From Paludibacteraceae bacterium (GTDB lineage: Bacteria; Bacteroidota; Bacteroidia; Bacteroidales; Paludibacteraceae): a DNA stretch of 64,000 bases. Below are positions 33,815 through 43,902 of the stretch, piece by piece (position 1 is the first letter of the stretch; each line of letters begins with the position of its first letter). The notes below the pieces were generated by a model. The model did no database searches. It was not told where the DNA came from and worked only from the letters and a program-made list of their open reading frames with translations. The translations under genes and the position numbers were made by a program. The DNA lies in NCBI GenBank assembly GCA_024400115.1, contig JAKSNF010000001.1:62001-126000 (forward strand). Reading direction: 5' to 3'.

Positions 33815-35626
33815 ATGCAAAAGATAAGAAATATTGCTATTATTGCGCATGTCGATCACGGAAAAACAACCTTGGTCGATAAAATGCTGTACACCGCTAA
33901 GGTAGTTAAAGAAGCCAATGAGTTTTCGGCACAACCTGCCGGACAGTTAGTATTAGATAATAACGAACTTGAACGAGAAAGGGGTATCACTATTCTCGCA
34001 AAGAACGTTTCTATCGATTATAAGGGTTATAAAATTAACATCATCGACACTCCGGGGCACGCCGATTTCGGCGGCGAAGTGGAGCGCGTACTCAATATGG
34101 CAGATGGTGTTCTTCTGCTTGTTGATGCTTTTGAGGGACCTATGCCGCAGACGCGTTTTGTTCTTCAGAAAGCCATTGAGATGAACCTCAAACCCATCGT
34201 CGTTATCAACAAAGTAGATAAGCTGAACTGCCGTCCCGACGAGGTGCAAGAGGCTGTATTCGATTTGATGGTTAACCTCAATGCCACCGAAGACCAACTA
34301 GACTTCCAAACCATCTTTGGTTCGGCTAAGAACGGCTGGATGTCCACCGATTGGCATAAACCCACAACCGATCTTACCGCCCTCATGGACGCTATTATCG
34401 AGTATATTCCCGAACCGGAAGAGTTAGATGGTACACCGCAAATGCTCATCACCTCTCTCGACTATAACCCCTATGTAGGACGTATAGCCGTAGGACGCGT
34501 GCATCGCGGAACGCTCAAGGACGGTATGGCTGTTTCTCTTGCTAAGAAAGATGGTAGTCGTGTTAAGACTAAAATCAAAGAGCTCCACACCTTCGTAGGT
34601 ATGGGACACCAAAAGACGGACGAGATTAAATCCGGCGATATATGCGCCCTCATCGGTATAGACGGCTTTGAGATTGGTGACACGATATGTGATATTGAGA
34701 ACCCCGAACCCCTCAAACCCATTGCTATTGATGAGCCTACGATGTCAATGACCTTTACCATCAATGACTCGCCTTTCTTTGGACAAGACGGTAAGTTCGT
34801 GACATCTCGCCATATCTATGACCGCCTGCAACGCGAATTGGAGAAGAACCTCGCCCTTCGTGTAGAAGAGAGTGGTAAGGATAACTCCTGGCGCGTGTTC
34901 GGTCGGGGTGTGCTGCACCTGAGCGTGCTCATTGAGACGATGCGTCGCGAAGGCTACGAACTGCAAGTGGGACAACCGCAGGTTATTATCAAAGAGATAG
35001 ATGGTAAACAATGCGAACCGATAGAGCAACTGACCGTTAATACACCTGAGGAATGTAGCGGTAAGATTATCGAATATGTGACTATTCGCAAGGGCGAGAT
35101 GACTAAGATGGAGATGGTGAACGACCGTGTCCAACTGGAGTTCACAATGCCCTCACGCGGTATCATTGGTATGCGTACCTATGTGATGAACGTCAGTGCC
35201 GGTGAGGCTATTATGGCACACCGTTTCCTTGATTTTGAACCCTACAAGGGCGATATTGAGAAGCGCACGAACGGTTCCCTTATCGCTATGGAAACGGGTA
35301 CGGCTTCTGCCTATGCCCTCGATAAACTGCAAGACCGTGGACGCTTCTTCATTAATCCTCAAGAGGAAGTTTATGCCGGTCAAGTAGTGGGAGAGAATGC
35401 CAAGGAAGGCGACATTGTTATCAATGTGATTAAAGCTAAGAACCTAACCAATATGCGTTCTAAATCAGCAGACGACAAAGCTATTCTCGCACCTGCCGTT
35501 AAGTTCTCGCTTGAGGAGGCTCTCGAATATATAAAGGAAGACGAATATGTAGAGGTTACGCCAACACATATGCGTATTCGTAAAATCATCCTTGACGAGT
35601 TAGAGCGTAAACGTGCTAATAGATAG
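33815..35626 (+). CDS. typA: Ribosome-associated GTPase BipA/TypA
   Basis: A translational GTPase that assists ribosome assembly, especially under stress or cold. G1 is AHVDHGKT, G3 is [11 protein letters not shown] and G4 is NKVDK, followed by the EF-G-like domains and the BipA C-terminal domain. The length of 603 residues is normal. The start at 33815 follows from the promoter position; an upstream in-frame ATG at 33770 overlaps the -7 element. A PASTA protein gene follows 13 bp later. Confidence 0.95.
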   Translation: MQKIRNIAIIAHVDHGKTTLVDKMLYTAKVVKEANEFSAQPAGQLVLDNNELERERGITILAKNVSIDYKGYKINIIDTPGHADFGGEVERVLNMADGVLLLVDAFEGPMPQTRFVLQKAIEMNLKPIVVINKVDKLNCRPDEVQEAVFDLMVNLNATEDQLDFQTIFGSAKNGWMSTDWHKPTTDLTALMDAIIEYIPEPEELDGTPQMLITSLDYNPYVGRIAVGRVHRGTLKDGMAVSLAKKDGSRVKTKIKELHTFVGMGHQKTDEIKSGDICALIGIDGFEIGDTICDIENPEPLKPIAIDEPTMSMTFTINDSPFFGQDGKFVTSRHIYDRLQRELEKNLALRVEESGKDNSWRVFGRGVLHLSVLIETMRREGYELQVGQPQVIIKEIDGKQCEPIEQLTVNTPEECSGKIIEYVTIRKGEMTKMEMVNDRVQLEFTMPSRGIIGMRTYVMNVSAGEAIMAHRFLDFEPYKGDIEKRTNGSLIAMETGTASAYALDKLQDRGRFFINPQEEVYAGQVVGENAKEGDIVINVIKAKNLTNMRSKSADDKAILAPAVKFSLEEALEYIKEDEYVEVTPTHMRIRKIILDELERKRANR

Positions 35627-35639
35627 CAGAAAATAAGTT

Positions 35640-36467
35640 ATGAATAAAAAGGGTCTTAAGGAATTTGTGAAGACGAAGTTTGGCTTTGTGATTGCCAATT
35701 TGGTAGGAGCTGTAGTGGTGGCTCTTATAGCGTTGTGTATTCTTTTCGGTTGGCTCCGTCATTACACACAGCATGGGGAGGAAGTGGAAGTTCCCGCTAT
35801 CACAGGAATGTTACAAGTAGAGGTTCAAGAACGATTGGCTGAACAAAACTTAGCCTTGGTTGTTGTCGATTCAACCTACTCTAATAATGTACCTCTCGGC
35901 TCCATTGTGGAGCAAACACCTCCGGCGGGTAGCCATGCTAAGAAAGACCGTTCTGTTTATGTTATAATCAATGCCTCTTGTCGGCGACAAGTGGAGATGC
36001 CGGACTTACACGACATATCGTACCGACAGGCACAATCGACTTTGCGTGCTCTCGGTTTACAAATAGGTCAGACCTACTACGAACCCTCCGAATATAAGGA
36101 TATCGTTTTAGAAGTCCGCTTGGGCGACCAAGCCTTAGAACCCGGAGATAAAGTGGAGGAAGGAAGTGTCATCGCCATGGTTGTGGGACGAGGCAAGGGA
36201 ACCGCTTATGTTGAAGTACCTTCATTGCAAGGTAAATCACTGGCAGAAGCCCGCTCTTTGCTCATTGATCGCTATCACCTTACCGTAGGATTGATTCAAT
36301 ATGATAATGATGAATTGGTGAAAGAGGAAATGATTGTCTATCAACAAAAACCCACTCCCGGAACCAAGGTCTTAGAGGGAACAGGTATTGATATCAAACT
36401 AAGTAATGACGTAGAAAAAGCGCTCATTTCGAGCGAGGACGAACCGGAAGACGAGGATTTCTTTTAA
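35640..36467 (+). CDS. Membrane-anchored PASTA domain protein
   Basis: 275 residues with one N-terminal membrane segment (about 19-41) and three PASTA repeats (about 48-115, 117-190 and 192-262). Each PASTA repeat has the VP/MP-x-L...G opening and the V-x-x-Q-x-P-x-x-G motif. An acidic C-terminal tail follows. PASTA domains bind peptidoglycan fragments or beta-lactams in kinases and PBPs; this protein has no kinase or transpeptidase part. The stop overlaps rluD by one base (TAATG). Confidence 0.87.
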   Translation: MNKKGLKEFVKTKFGFVIANLVGAVVVALIALCILFGWLRHYTQHGEEVEVPAITGMLQVEVQERLAEQNLALVVVDSTYSNNVPLGSIVEQTPPAGSHAKKDRSVYVIINASCRRQVEMPDLHDISYRQAQSTLRALGLQIGQTYYEPSEYKDIVLEVRLGDQALEPGDKVEEGSVIAMVVGRGKGTAYVEVPSLQGKSLAEARSLLIDRYHLTVGLIQYDNDELVKEEMIVYQQKPTPGTKVLEGTGIDIKLSNDVEKALISSEDEPEDEDFF

Positions 36468-37480
36468 TGGAAGATTTAGACGAAGAATTATGGGAACGGT
36501 GGCGTTGTGAGGTCGATAAAGGTCAAACACCCGTTCGTATAGATAAGTACCTGGCAGAACATATGGCAGGTACTTCTCGTAATCGTATCCAGAACGCTGC
36601 GGATGCCGGTAATGTGTGGGCGAACCATAAGCCCGTAAGCAGTAATTATAAGGTTAAACCTTTAGACCTCATTCAGGTGCTGCTAGATCACGAACCGCAC
36701 GACTTCACTATCCAACCCGAGAATATACCCCTTACCATCGTCTATGAAGATGAGGATTTACTCGTTGTCAATAAACCTGCCGGATTGGTTGTCCACCCGG
36801 GTCACGGCAACTATGAACACACGTTGCTCAACGCCTTAGCGTACTATTTTCAATCCACCATAGATATCAACGACCCCAACATAGGACTTGTGCATCGTAT
36901 TGATAAAGACACTAGCGGATTATTGCTCATTGCTAAAACGCCGGAGGCGAAAACGAACTTAGCTATGCAGTTCTTTGACCACACTACGGAGCGGACGTAT
37001 AATGCTCTCGTTTGGGGAACGTTCCAAGAGGACGAAGGAACGATTGAAGGTGCTTTAGGACGAGATACTCGCGATAGAACCTGTTATCGCGTTTGGAACA
37101 TCGAAGATAACCCCAATGCGAAAGAAGCCGTGACCCATTGGCGCGTTTTGGAACGATTTTTGTACGTAACATTAGTGGAATGTCGTTTGGAGACAGGACG
37201 CACCCACCAAATACGCGTCCATATGAAGCACATTGGTCACCCGCTTTTTAGTGATGATAAGTATGGAGGAACGGAGATACTAAAGGGTCTGCCGACGCAG
37301 AAATACAAACAATATATACAGAATTGTTTTAACCTCTGCCCGCGTCAAGTGTTGCACGCCAAGACCTTGGGTTTCACCCATCCTCGTACGGGTAAACGTA
37401 TGTTCTTCGATAGCGAATGGCCTTCCGATATGACGAACCTCATAAACAAATGGAGAAACTATGAACCCTCAACCCTCTAA
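36467..37480 (+). CDS. rluD: RluA-family 23S rRNA pseudouridine synthase
   Basis: Isomerises uridines in 23S rRNA. An S4 RNA-binding domain (about 20-90) is followed by the RluA catalytic domain: HRIDKDTSGLLLIAK with the catalytic Asp, and LETGRTHQIRVHMKHIGHPLFSDDKYGG. The length of 337 residues matches RluD. It overlaps porX by 20 bp. Confidence 0.9.
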   Translation: MEDLDEELWERWRCEVDKGQTPVRIDKYLAEHMAGTSRNRIQNAADAGNVWANHKPVSSNYKVKPLDLIQVLLDHEPHDFTIQPENIPLTIVYEDEDLLVVNKPAGLVVHPGHGNYEHTLLNALAYYFQSTIDINDPNIGLVHRIDKDTSGLLLIAKTPEAKTNLAMQFFDHTTERTYNALVWGTFQEDEGTIEGALGRDTRDRTCYRVWNIEDNPNAKEAVTHWRVLERFLYVTLVECRLETGRTHQIRVHMKHIGHPLFSDDKYGGTEILKGLPTQKYKQYIQNCFNLCPRQVLHAKTLGFTHPRTGKRMFFDSEWPSDMTNLINKWRNYEPSTL

Positions 37481-39023
37481 ACGAAACACCATTCTTTGGG
37501 TGGATGACGAGATTGATCTCTTACGTCCTTATGTCCTTTTCTTACAAGAGAAGAACTACGAGGTACTCACCTCTAATAATGGTCAAGATGCGTTGGACAT
37601 TTGTAAAGCGCACCCTGAATTAGACATTGTCTTCTTAGACGAGCAAATGCCCGGTTTGAGCGGATTGGAAGTGCTGCAAGAAATAAAGCAGATATATCCC
37701 CTCTTGCCCGTAGTCATGATTACTAAGTCGGAGGAGGAACGAATTATGGAGGAGGCTATCGGACAAAAGATTGCTGATTACCTCATCAAACCCGTCAATC
37801 CCAGTCAGATATTGCTGTGCCTTAAAAAGAACATCCACGAGAAACAAATCGTGGAGCAGCACACCAACACTTCTTATCGGGAAGAGTTTGGAGACATATC
37901 CTATATGATTGATACAGCCTCCACGTTGGATGAGTGGATTGCTATCTATAAATCCCTCACCCATTGGGACTTAGAACTGCAAAACGTGGACTCGTCTATG
38001 AGCGAGATGCTGGCTATGCAGCGTAGCCAAGCTAATGCTGCCTTTGCTAAATTTATACAAAAGAATTATGAAGGTTGGTTCAAATCAACTGACCGCCCTT
38101 TGCTCTCGACAGACATCTTCAAGAAAGTGCTATTCCCGATGCTGGATAATGGCGAAAAAATCTTCTTTGTAGTGATAGATAATTTCCGCTATGACCAATG
38201 GAAGGTGATTCAACCTCTCTTGTCGGAGTTCTTTAGCCTAACGGACGAAAATCTTTATTCTTCTATTCTACCAACGGCTACGCAGTATTCCCGAAATGCG
38301 ATCTTCTCGGGTCTCATGCCTTTGCAGATTAGTCAGATGTATCCCGACTTATGGGTGGACGAGATAGAGGAAGAGGGTAAGAACCTCAACGAGAAAGACC
38401 TTATCCAAACGCAATTAGACCGTTTCCGCAAACGCTATAATTATACCTATTATAAGATTAATGAGAGCGATTTTTGCGAAAAAATAACCAAACAACTATC
38501 GTCCCTCACAACGCCCCTTAATGTGGCAGTACTGAACTTCATAGATATGCTATCTCACTCCCGTACAGAGTCTAAGATGATGCGTGAACTGGCTAACGAC
38601 GAGGCGGCATACCGTAGCCTAACACTTAGTTGGTTCAAACATTCGCCAACTTATGCGTTCTTTAAGCGTATTGCCCAATTAGGGTATAAACTTATCCTTA
38701 CCACCGACCATGGAACGGTGAGGGTGCAGAACTCGATTCTTATATTAGGGGATAAGAACACTAACACAAACCTTCGTTATAAAGTAGGCAAATCCCTCAA
38801 TTGTCAATCGAAGAACGTGTTTACTCTTACAGACCCGAAAGCCGTCGGACTGCCTTGCCCTAATCTCAGTAGCAGTTATATGTTCTGTACGGGCAACGAC
38901 TTCTTCGGCTATCCCAATAACTTCAATTATTACGCACAATATTATAAAGACACTTTCCAGCACGGAGGTATCTCTATGGAAGAGATGCTCATTCCTTTGG
39001 TAACGATGACGCCCAAAGGATAG
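37461..39023 (+). CDS. porX: PorX-like response regulator with PglZ phosphatase domain
   Basis: PorX is the two-component regulator of type IX secretion genes in Bacteroidota. An N-terminal receiver domain (about 9-125) has the acidic pair DDE, the phosphorylation site in IVFLDEQMPG, and Lys in LIKPVNP. A linker and a PglZ/alkaline-phosphatase-like domain follow from about 220. It carries IDNFRYDQW, the Thr-containing LPTATQYSRNAIFSG and the metal site TTDHGT. The length of 520 residues fits. Its partner PorY is not in the window. Confidence 0.9.
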   Translation: MNPQPSKRNTILWVDDEIDLLRPYVLFLQEKNYEVLTSNNGQDALDICKAHPELDIVFLDEQMPGLSGLEVLQEIKQIYPLLPVVMITKSEEERIMEEAIGQKIADYLIKPVNPSQILLCLKKNIHEKQIVEQHTNTSYREEFGDISYMIDTASTLDEWIAIYKSLTHWDLELQNVDSSMSEMLAMQRSQANAAFAKFIQKNYEGWFKSTDRPLLSTDIFKKVLFPMLDNGEKIFFVVIDNFRYDQWKVIQPLLSEFFSLTDENLYSSILPTATQYSRNAIFSGLMPLQISQMYPDLWVDEIEEEGKNLNEKDLIQTQLDRFRKRYNYTYYKINESDFCEKITKQLSSLTTPLNVAVLNFIDMLSHSRTESKMMRELANDEAAYRSLTLSWFKHSPTYAFFKRIAQLGYKLILTTDHGTVRVQNSILILGDKNTNTNLRYKVGKSLNCQSKNVFTLTDPKAVGLPCPNLSSSYMFCTGNDFFGYPNNFNYYAQYYKDTFQHGGISMEEMLIPLVTMTPKG

Positions 39024-39049
39024 TGTAGAGTGGAGAGTTTAGAGTTTAG
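39022..39049. repeat. 7-bp array (AGTTTAG), four copies
   Basis: AGTGTAG, AGTGGAG, AGTTTAG and AGTTTAG are contiguous. The array starts within the porX stop codon and fills the gap to the rhomboid gene. Confidence 0.9.
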
Positions 39050-39054
39050 AAATT

Positions 39055-39729
39055 ATGAGAAATTTACCCAAAGTTACCAAGTATCTACTTATAGCCAATT
39101 TTGCGCTATGGTTTATAGATATGTTATTAGAAAAACGGTTCGGCATTCATTTAAGTAACGTCTTAGGTTTGTTTTATTTTCAACATGGTGCTTTCCATGT
39201 TTGGCAGCCGCTCACCTACATGTTCATGCACGCCAATATGAGCCATATCCTATGCAATATGTTTGCCCTCTGGATGTTCGGTTCCGTGATTGAGAACGAG
39301 TGGGGCAGTAAGAAATTTGCCATTTATTATCTCATATGTGGATTGGGAGCTGCGTTCACCCAAGAATTCATATGGTGGTTGACGGGAAGTTATGGTGTGA
39401 CTATCGGTGCTTCGGGTGCCGTATTCGGTATCCTCTTCGCTTTTGGATGGCTCTTCCCTGATGCGCGTTTATTCTTATTCCTTCTTCCTATACCTATACG
39501 TGCGCGTATATTCGTTATTCTATATGCCGCCTTTGAGTTATTTGCCGGTTTAGCACCTACAACAGGGGATAACGTGGCGCATTTTGCGCACCTTGGAGGA
39601 ATGTTGTTTGGATGGTTATTGATACTGATTTGGAAGCATGTTCATTGGCCACCCTTCCCTCATAAAAAACGCGAAGAAACGTTAGGAAAAGACTATTCTA
39701 ACTATCATTATCATCGAAATATTAACTAA
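39055..39729 (+). CDS. Rhomboid intramembrane serine protease
   Basis: A six-helix rhomboid protease of 224 residues. The catalytic Ser is in TIGASGAVFG and the catalytic His in HFAHLGGMLFGW. Family motifs HANMSHILCNMFALW and the N-terminal LIANFALWF are present. It cleaves transmembrane substrates within the inner membrane; the substrate is unknown. The gap to porX is a 7-bp array. Confidence 0.93.
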   Translation: MRNLPKVTKYLLIANFALWFIDMLLEKRFGIHLSNVLGLFYFQHGAFHVWQPLTYMFMHANMSHILCNMFALWMFGSVIENEWGSKKFAIYYLICGLGAAFTQEFIWWLTGSYGVTIGASGAVFGILFAFGWLFPDARLFLFLLPIPIRARIFVILYAAFELFAGLAPTTGDNVAHFAHLGGMLFGWLLILIWKHVHWPPFPHKKREETLGKDYSNYHYHRNIN

Positions 39730-39763
39730 AATAGCAAATTTTTTAAAAAAAATGATATAAAAA

Positions 39764-39795
39764 TTTGTAGGTTTGAATTTTTTTTCGTACTTTTG
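39764..39795 (+). promoter_or_regulatory. Promoter for the HU gene
   Basis: TTTG (39764-39767), a 20-bp spacer and TACTTTTG (39788-39795). The leader is about 60 nt and A/T-rich. Confidence 0.85.
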
Positions 39796-39864
39796 CACAA
39801 ACATTCGAAAATAAACGACTTCGTTTATTGATAAATTAAACGTTTAATTAAAAAAATTTTTACT

Positions 39865-40122
39865 ATGAACAAAGCTGATCTCGTTGCTGCCGTTGCAGCA
39901 AAAGTTGAATGCAAGAAAACCGCCGCTAAGGCTGTTGAAGCTGTTGTAGAAGCTATCGCTGCTTCTTTGAAAAAAGGTGAGAACGTACAACTCATCGGTT
40001 TCGGTACTTTCGCAGTTGTTAACAAAGCTGCTCGCAAAGGTATCAACCCTGCTACCAAGCAAGTTATTGACATTCCCGCAAAGAAAGTCGTTAAATTCAA
40101 AGCTGGTAAGGGTCTCCTCTAA
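39865..40122 (+). CDS. hup: DNA-binding protein HU
   Basis: A histone-like nucleoid protein, 85 residues. It begins MNKADLVAAVAAK, has the family signature GFGTFAVVNKAARKGINP, with the Pro that intercalates DNA in the beta-arm, and ends VVKFKAGKGL. It has a strong own promoter and is followed by an intrinsic terminator, so it is monocistronic. Confidence 0.95.
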   Translation: MNKADLVAAVAAKVECKKTAAKAVEAVVEAIAASLKKGENVQLIGFGTFAVVNKAARKGINPATKQVIDIPAKKVVKFKAGKGLL

Positions 40123-40138
40123 TCAGTTAGAATGTATA

Positions 40139-40174
40139 AAAACGAGTTGCTCCGTAGGGGGCAACTCGTTTTTT
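40139..40174 (+). terminator. Intrinsic terminator after the HU gene
   Basis: AACGAGTTGC (40141-40150) pairs with GCAACTCGTT (40161-40170), followed by T residues. The 10-bp stem is perfect. Confidence 0.9.
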
Positions 40175-40234
40175 GCACGTTTTATAAGTTTTATGGTAAA
40201 AAGAAGTCGTTTGTTTATATAAATAGTAAGGAAT

Positions 40235-40807
40235 ATGCTGAATATTATTTTAATTGGTGCTCCCGGTAGTGGTAAGGGAACACAATCAGAGTTATTAGCA
40301 AAGAAATACAACCTCTTGCACTTCTCAACCGGAGATGCTCTCCGTGCAGAGATGCATTCGGGTAGTGCGTTAGGTAAGGAGATTGAAGCCATCATTACCA
40401 AAGGAAACCTCGTTCCGGATGCGAAGATGATTGCACTCATTGAGAACTTCTTTGATAACCTACCCGCAACGTGCAAGGGTGTTATCTTAGACGGTTTCCC
40501 CCGTACGGTGGATCAAGCCAAGGCTTTAGACGAGATGCTCGCCAAGCGCAAACTCAATGCCGTTCTCATTGAACTACTCGTTGAGGAGAAGGAATTGATT
40601 AACCGCATGCTCTTCCGTGGTCAGACTTCCGGTCGTGCCGATGATACGCCCGAAGTGATTGAACAACGCCTTCGTGTTTATCATGAGCAAACAGCACCTG
40701 TAAGCACCTATTATCTTAAGCACGGTCAATACTCTGCCGTTAACGGCATGGGTGAGATAGAGGATACGTTCCGCCAAATCGATCGTATTGTAGAGTATGG
40801 CTGCTAA
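40235..40807 (+). CDS. adk: Adenylate kinase
   Basis: Interconverts ATP + AMP and 2 ADP. The P-loop is [12 protein letters not shown]-binding motifs are STGDALR and [10 protein letters not shown], and the LID Arg region is [17 protein letters not shown]. The LID is short and has no Cys, so no zinc is bound. The length of 190 residues is normal for Bacteroidota. It overlaps obg by 11 bp. Confidence 0.95.
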   Translation: MLNIILIGAPGSGKGTQSELLAKKYNLLHFSTGDALRAEMHSGSALGKEIEAIITKGNLVPDAKMIALIENFFDNLPATCKGVILDGFPRTVDQAKALDEMLAKRKLNAVLIELLVEEKELINRMLFRGQTSGRADDTPEVIEQRLRVYHEQTAPVSTYYLKHGQYSAVNGMGEIEDTFRQIDRIVEYGC

Positions 40808-41960
40808 TTTTATAGACTACGTAAAGATCTATTGCCGCTCTGGTAAGGGCGGTGCTGGTTGCATGCACCTTCATCGTGCTAAGTACCTGCCTAAGGGTGG
40901 TCCCGATGGCGGTGACGGAGGACGAGGTGGACACATTATTCTGCAAGGCAATCGTAACCACTGGACTCTCTTGCACCTCAAGTACCAAAAGCATGTCATG
41001 GCTACAGACGGAGGTAAAGGAGGCGAATCACGTTCGTTTGGTAAGGACGGAGAAGATAAGATTATCGAAGTGCCCTTAGGCACAGTCGTTTATGATGGCG
41101 ATACAGGTGAGTTCCTCTGCGAGGTCAAAGAGCATGGACAGAAGATTGTCCTACTCAAAGGCGGTCGCGGAGGTCTGGGAAACTGGCATTTCCGTACGGC
41201 TACTAATCAAACCCCGCGTTATGCTCAACCCGGCGAACCGGCTGTTGAACGCAATATCATTCTTCAACTCAAAGTGCTGGCGGATGTCGGTCTGGTTGGT
41301 TTCCCCAATGCCGGTAAATCTACCCTCCTTTCTGTTGTTAGCGCAGCTAAACCCGAGATTGCCGACTATCCTTTCACAACCCTCACTCCTCAATTAGGTA
41401 TCGTGTCCTATCGTGATGGACATTCCTTCTGTATGGCAGATATACCTGGTATCATTGAAGGAGCAGCCGAAGGTAAAGGACTGGGCTTGCGTTTCCTTCG
41501 TCATATAGAGCGTAATGCCGTACTGCTCTTTATGGTACCGGCTATCACAGAGAAAATAGAAAAAGAATACACTATCCTACTCAAGGAACTGGAGAAATAT
41601 AATCCTCAATTGCTCACCAAAGCGCGTATCTTAGCTATCTCTAAATGTGATGCTTTGACCGAGGCTGAAATGAAGAAACTGCAAACCTCCATCAAACGCC
41701 TAACCACCAAATTAGGAATAACAATCCTACCCATCTCTTCGGTGGCAGGACAGGGTATTAACGAACTCAAAGATGCCCTTTGGGTAGAACTCAATAAAGA
41801 GGTGAACCAAGTAATTGAGATCTCTCATGCTCCGATTGATGTCACCGTCATTGAGCACGAAGAGCAAATCAAGGAGGATACTCCCGAAACCATTTACCTC
41901 AATGAGGTTGATGAAGAGTGGGATTTGAATAAATATAAAGGTATTGGCTGGGACGAGTAA
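40797..41960 (+). CDS. obg: Obg GTPase (ribosome assembly)
   Basis: Obg/CgtA binds the 50S subunit during assembly and responds to ppGpp. The Gly-rich Obg fold fills about 1-158, with [10 protein letters not shown] and [12 protein letters not shown]. The G-domain follows with [13 protein letters not shown] and SKCD. The length of 387 residues is typical. The end overlaps the ClC gene by 17 bp. Confidence 0.95.
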   Translation: MAANFIDYVKIYCRSGKGGAGCMHLHRAKYLPKGGPDGGDGGRGGHIILQGNRNHWTLLHLKYQKHVMATDGGKGGESRSFGKDGEDKIIEVPLGTVVYDGDTGEFLCEVKEHGQKIVLLKGGRGGLGNWHFRTATNQTPRYAQPGEPAVERNIILQLKVLADVGLVGFPNAGKSTLLSVVSAAKPEIADYPFTTLTPQLGIVSYRDGHSFCMADIPGIIEGAAEGKGLGLRFLRHIERNAVLLFMVPAITEKIEKEYTILLKELEKYNPQLLTKARILAISKCDALTEAEMKKLQTSIKRLTTKLGITILPISSVAGQGINELKDALWVELNKEVNQVIEISHAPIDVTVIEHEEQIKEDTPETIYLNEVDEEWDLNKYKGIGWDE

Positions 41961-43722
41961 ATATAACTCCTTCATCGAATGGCGTGAACAGCATGTGTCT
42001 GAGCGTCATTTGGTTTTGATACTCGCCTTTTTTGTAGGTCTGTTTTCCGCCGTAGCTGCTATGGCGTTAAAGTACCTCATTGTTTTTATTCAGCAATACA
42101 TCACCTCTCCCCTTATTGCGCAACGCCCCTTCTGGTATTTTATTTGCCCTATGATAGGTATCGCCCTTGCGGCGGTGTTTGTGCATTATGTGGTCAAGGA
42201 CGATATATCGCACGGAATAACGAAGATCTTGTACGCCATCTCACAGCGTAAGTCTATTATCAAGGTGCATAATACATGGTCCTCTATTGTAGGTTCGGGA
42301 ATCACGATAGGTTTTGGTGGTTCGGTTGGAGCTGAAGCTCCTATTGTACTCACAGGGGCGGCTATAGGTAGTAACTTAGCCCGCTTCTTCCGTCTCGACC
42401 AAAAGACGATGATGCTCATGATTGGCTGTGGTGCTGCAGGGGCTATCGGCGGTATCTTCACTGCTCCGATAGCGGGTCTGGTTTTCACCTTAGAGGTACT
42501 GATGATGGATCTAACCATGACTTCGGTAGCGCCTCTGCTTATTTCGTCTGTAACAGCAACGGCGTTCACTTATATCATCAACGGCGGCGCAAGTACGATG
42601 TTTAACATTGTGGTTTTTGAACCCTTTGCACTGAATCGTATCCCGTGGTATCTAATTCTCGGTATCGTGTGCGGTTTTGCCTCTCTTTATTTTATTCGCG
42701 GGATGAACGGCTTAGAGCAGTGGTTCAAACACCATATACAGAACCTATGGCTGAAGATTGTGGTCGGCGGCTTAAGTTTAGGTCTGCTCATTTATTTCTT
42801 CCCGCCACTTTATGGTGAGGGATACGATGTCATTGTTAATCTCATTAACGGAGACTCGTTATCCGCTTTCACGAATAGTCCGTTGGCAAACATTGGTTCG
42901 TCGGCGTGGATGATTATCGTCTATTTTGTCTTGGTTATCCTTGTTAAGATTATAGCCTCCGTAGCGACCAATGGAGGAGGTGGTGTCGGAGGTATCTTTG
43001 CTCCCTCGCTCTTTATGGGTGCCCTTGTGGGATTCGTAGTGGCTCGGGTGATGAACGAGTTAGGTCTAACCGTTCCCGAATCGAACTTCGCGTTAGTAGG
43101 TATGGCTGGACTCATGTCGGGTGTTATGCACGCACCCTTGACGGGTATTTTCCTTATTGCCGAACTGACCGGAGGCTATCACCTCTTTATGCCGCTTATC
43201 ATCGTTTCTATTGTGTCCTATCTGACCATTAAGATCTTTGAACCTCACTCCCTCTATGCCATGCGTTTGGCGCAGAAAGGTGAACTCATCACGCATAACA
43301 AAGACCGCTCGGTTCTCACGCTCCTTAAGATGGATAATGTGCTCGAAACGGATTTTGTTACAGTACAACCGCAGATGACATTAGGTGAATTAGTGAACGT
43401 CATCGCCCAAAGTCATCGTAATATCTTCCCTGTGGTGGACGCTAAAGGAAAATATAGAGGAGTACTGCTATTAGATGAGGTAAGAAATATCATGTTCCAA
43501 CCCCGCTTGTATAAGCGTTTTACCGTAGAGCGACTCATGACCTCCGCTCCGGCAATACTGAATTATAATATGCCGATGGATAAGGTTATGGAGACGTTTG
43601 AGGACACGGGAGCGTGGAACTTACCCGTAGTAGATGATACAAAGAAATACCTCGGATTTGTCTCTAAATCCAAGATATTCAATTCCTACCGGCACGTACT
43701 CGTTCACTTCTCCGAAGAGTAG
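41944..43722 (+). CDS. ClC-family chloride channel/antiporter with CBS pair
   Basis: 592 residues with 10 or more membrane segments (about 22-420) and two CBS domains (about 455-585). The filter motif [11 protein letters not shown] keeps the gating Glu in place of the canonical [16 protein letters not shown] is the second anion-binding segment. Chloride or fluoride passage and coupling to protons are not decided by sequence. The only early start is TTG 41944, inside obg. The 3' end overlaps the convergent xseB by 19 bp. Confidence 0.88.
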   Translation: MAGTSKYNSFIEWREQHVSERHLVLILAFFVGLFSAVAAMALKYLIVFIQQYITSPLIAQRPFWYFICPMIGIALAAVFVHYVVKDDISHGITKILYAISQRKSIIKVHNTWSSIVGSGITIGFGGSVGAEAPIVLTGAAIGSNLARFFRLDQKTMMLMIGCGAAGAIGGIFTAPIAGLVFTLEVLMMDLTMTSVAPLLISSVTATAFTYIINGGASTMFNIVVFEPFALNRIPWYLILGIVCGFASLYFIRGMNGLEQWFKHHIQNLWLKIVVGGLSLGLLIYFFPPLYGEGYDVIVNLINGDSLSAFTNSPLANIGSSAWMIIVYFVLVILVKIIASVATNGGGGVGGIFAPSLFMGALVGFVVARVMNELGLTVPESNFALVGMAGLMSGVMHAPLTGIFLIAELTGGYHLFMPLIIVSIVSYLTIKIFEPHSLYAMRLAQKGELITHNKDRSVLTLLKMDNVLETDFVTVQPQMTLGELVNVIAQSHRNIFPVVDAKGKYRGVLLLDEVRNIMFQPRLYKRFTVERLMTSAPAILNYNMPMDKVMETFEDTGAWNLPVVDDTKKYLGFVSKSKIFNSYRHVLVHFSEE

Positions 43723-43871
43723 TCTAAGCCATTAATCTGTGCTTCGCAGAAGTCGAGTAATTGCTTCGCTTCTTGTGCTTTAGCCTTATATTCGGTTACA
43801 GACAAGGCTTGTGCTTGCTCCAACTCCAACACAATCGCCTCTACTTTCTTTATTGCTTCATCGTAATTCAT
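43704..43871 (-). CDS. xseB: Exodeoxyribonuclease VII small subunit
   Basis: A 55-residue helical protein that matches XseB. It begins MNYDEAIKKVEAIVLELEQ and ends with AKAQEAKQLLDFCEAQI; the family pattern is Y-x-x-A, E-x-IV-x-x-LE, then Y, then LL-x-x-C. XseB binds the catalytic subunit XseA, which is not in this window. The gene is very short and easily missed. The stop (43704-43706) lies within the end of the convergent ClC gene. 7-bp words (ATACATC, ATACATT, ATACATT) precede its start on the minus strand. It follows the sugar transferase gene at a 31-bp gap. Confidence 0.82.
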   Translation of the reverse strand: MNYDEAIKKVEAIVLELEQAQALSVTEYKAKAQEAKQLLDFCEAQINGLDYSSEK

Positions 43872-43890
43872 ACATCATACATTATACATT
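43870..43890. repeat. 7-bp words upstream of xseB
   Basis: ATACATC, ATACATT and ATACATT are contiguous between the sugar transferase stop and the xseB start. Confidence 0.75.
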
Positions 43891-43902
43891 GTGCGCAGCA
43901 CA

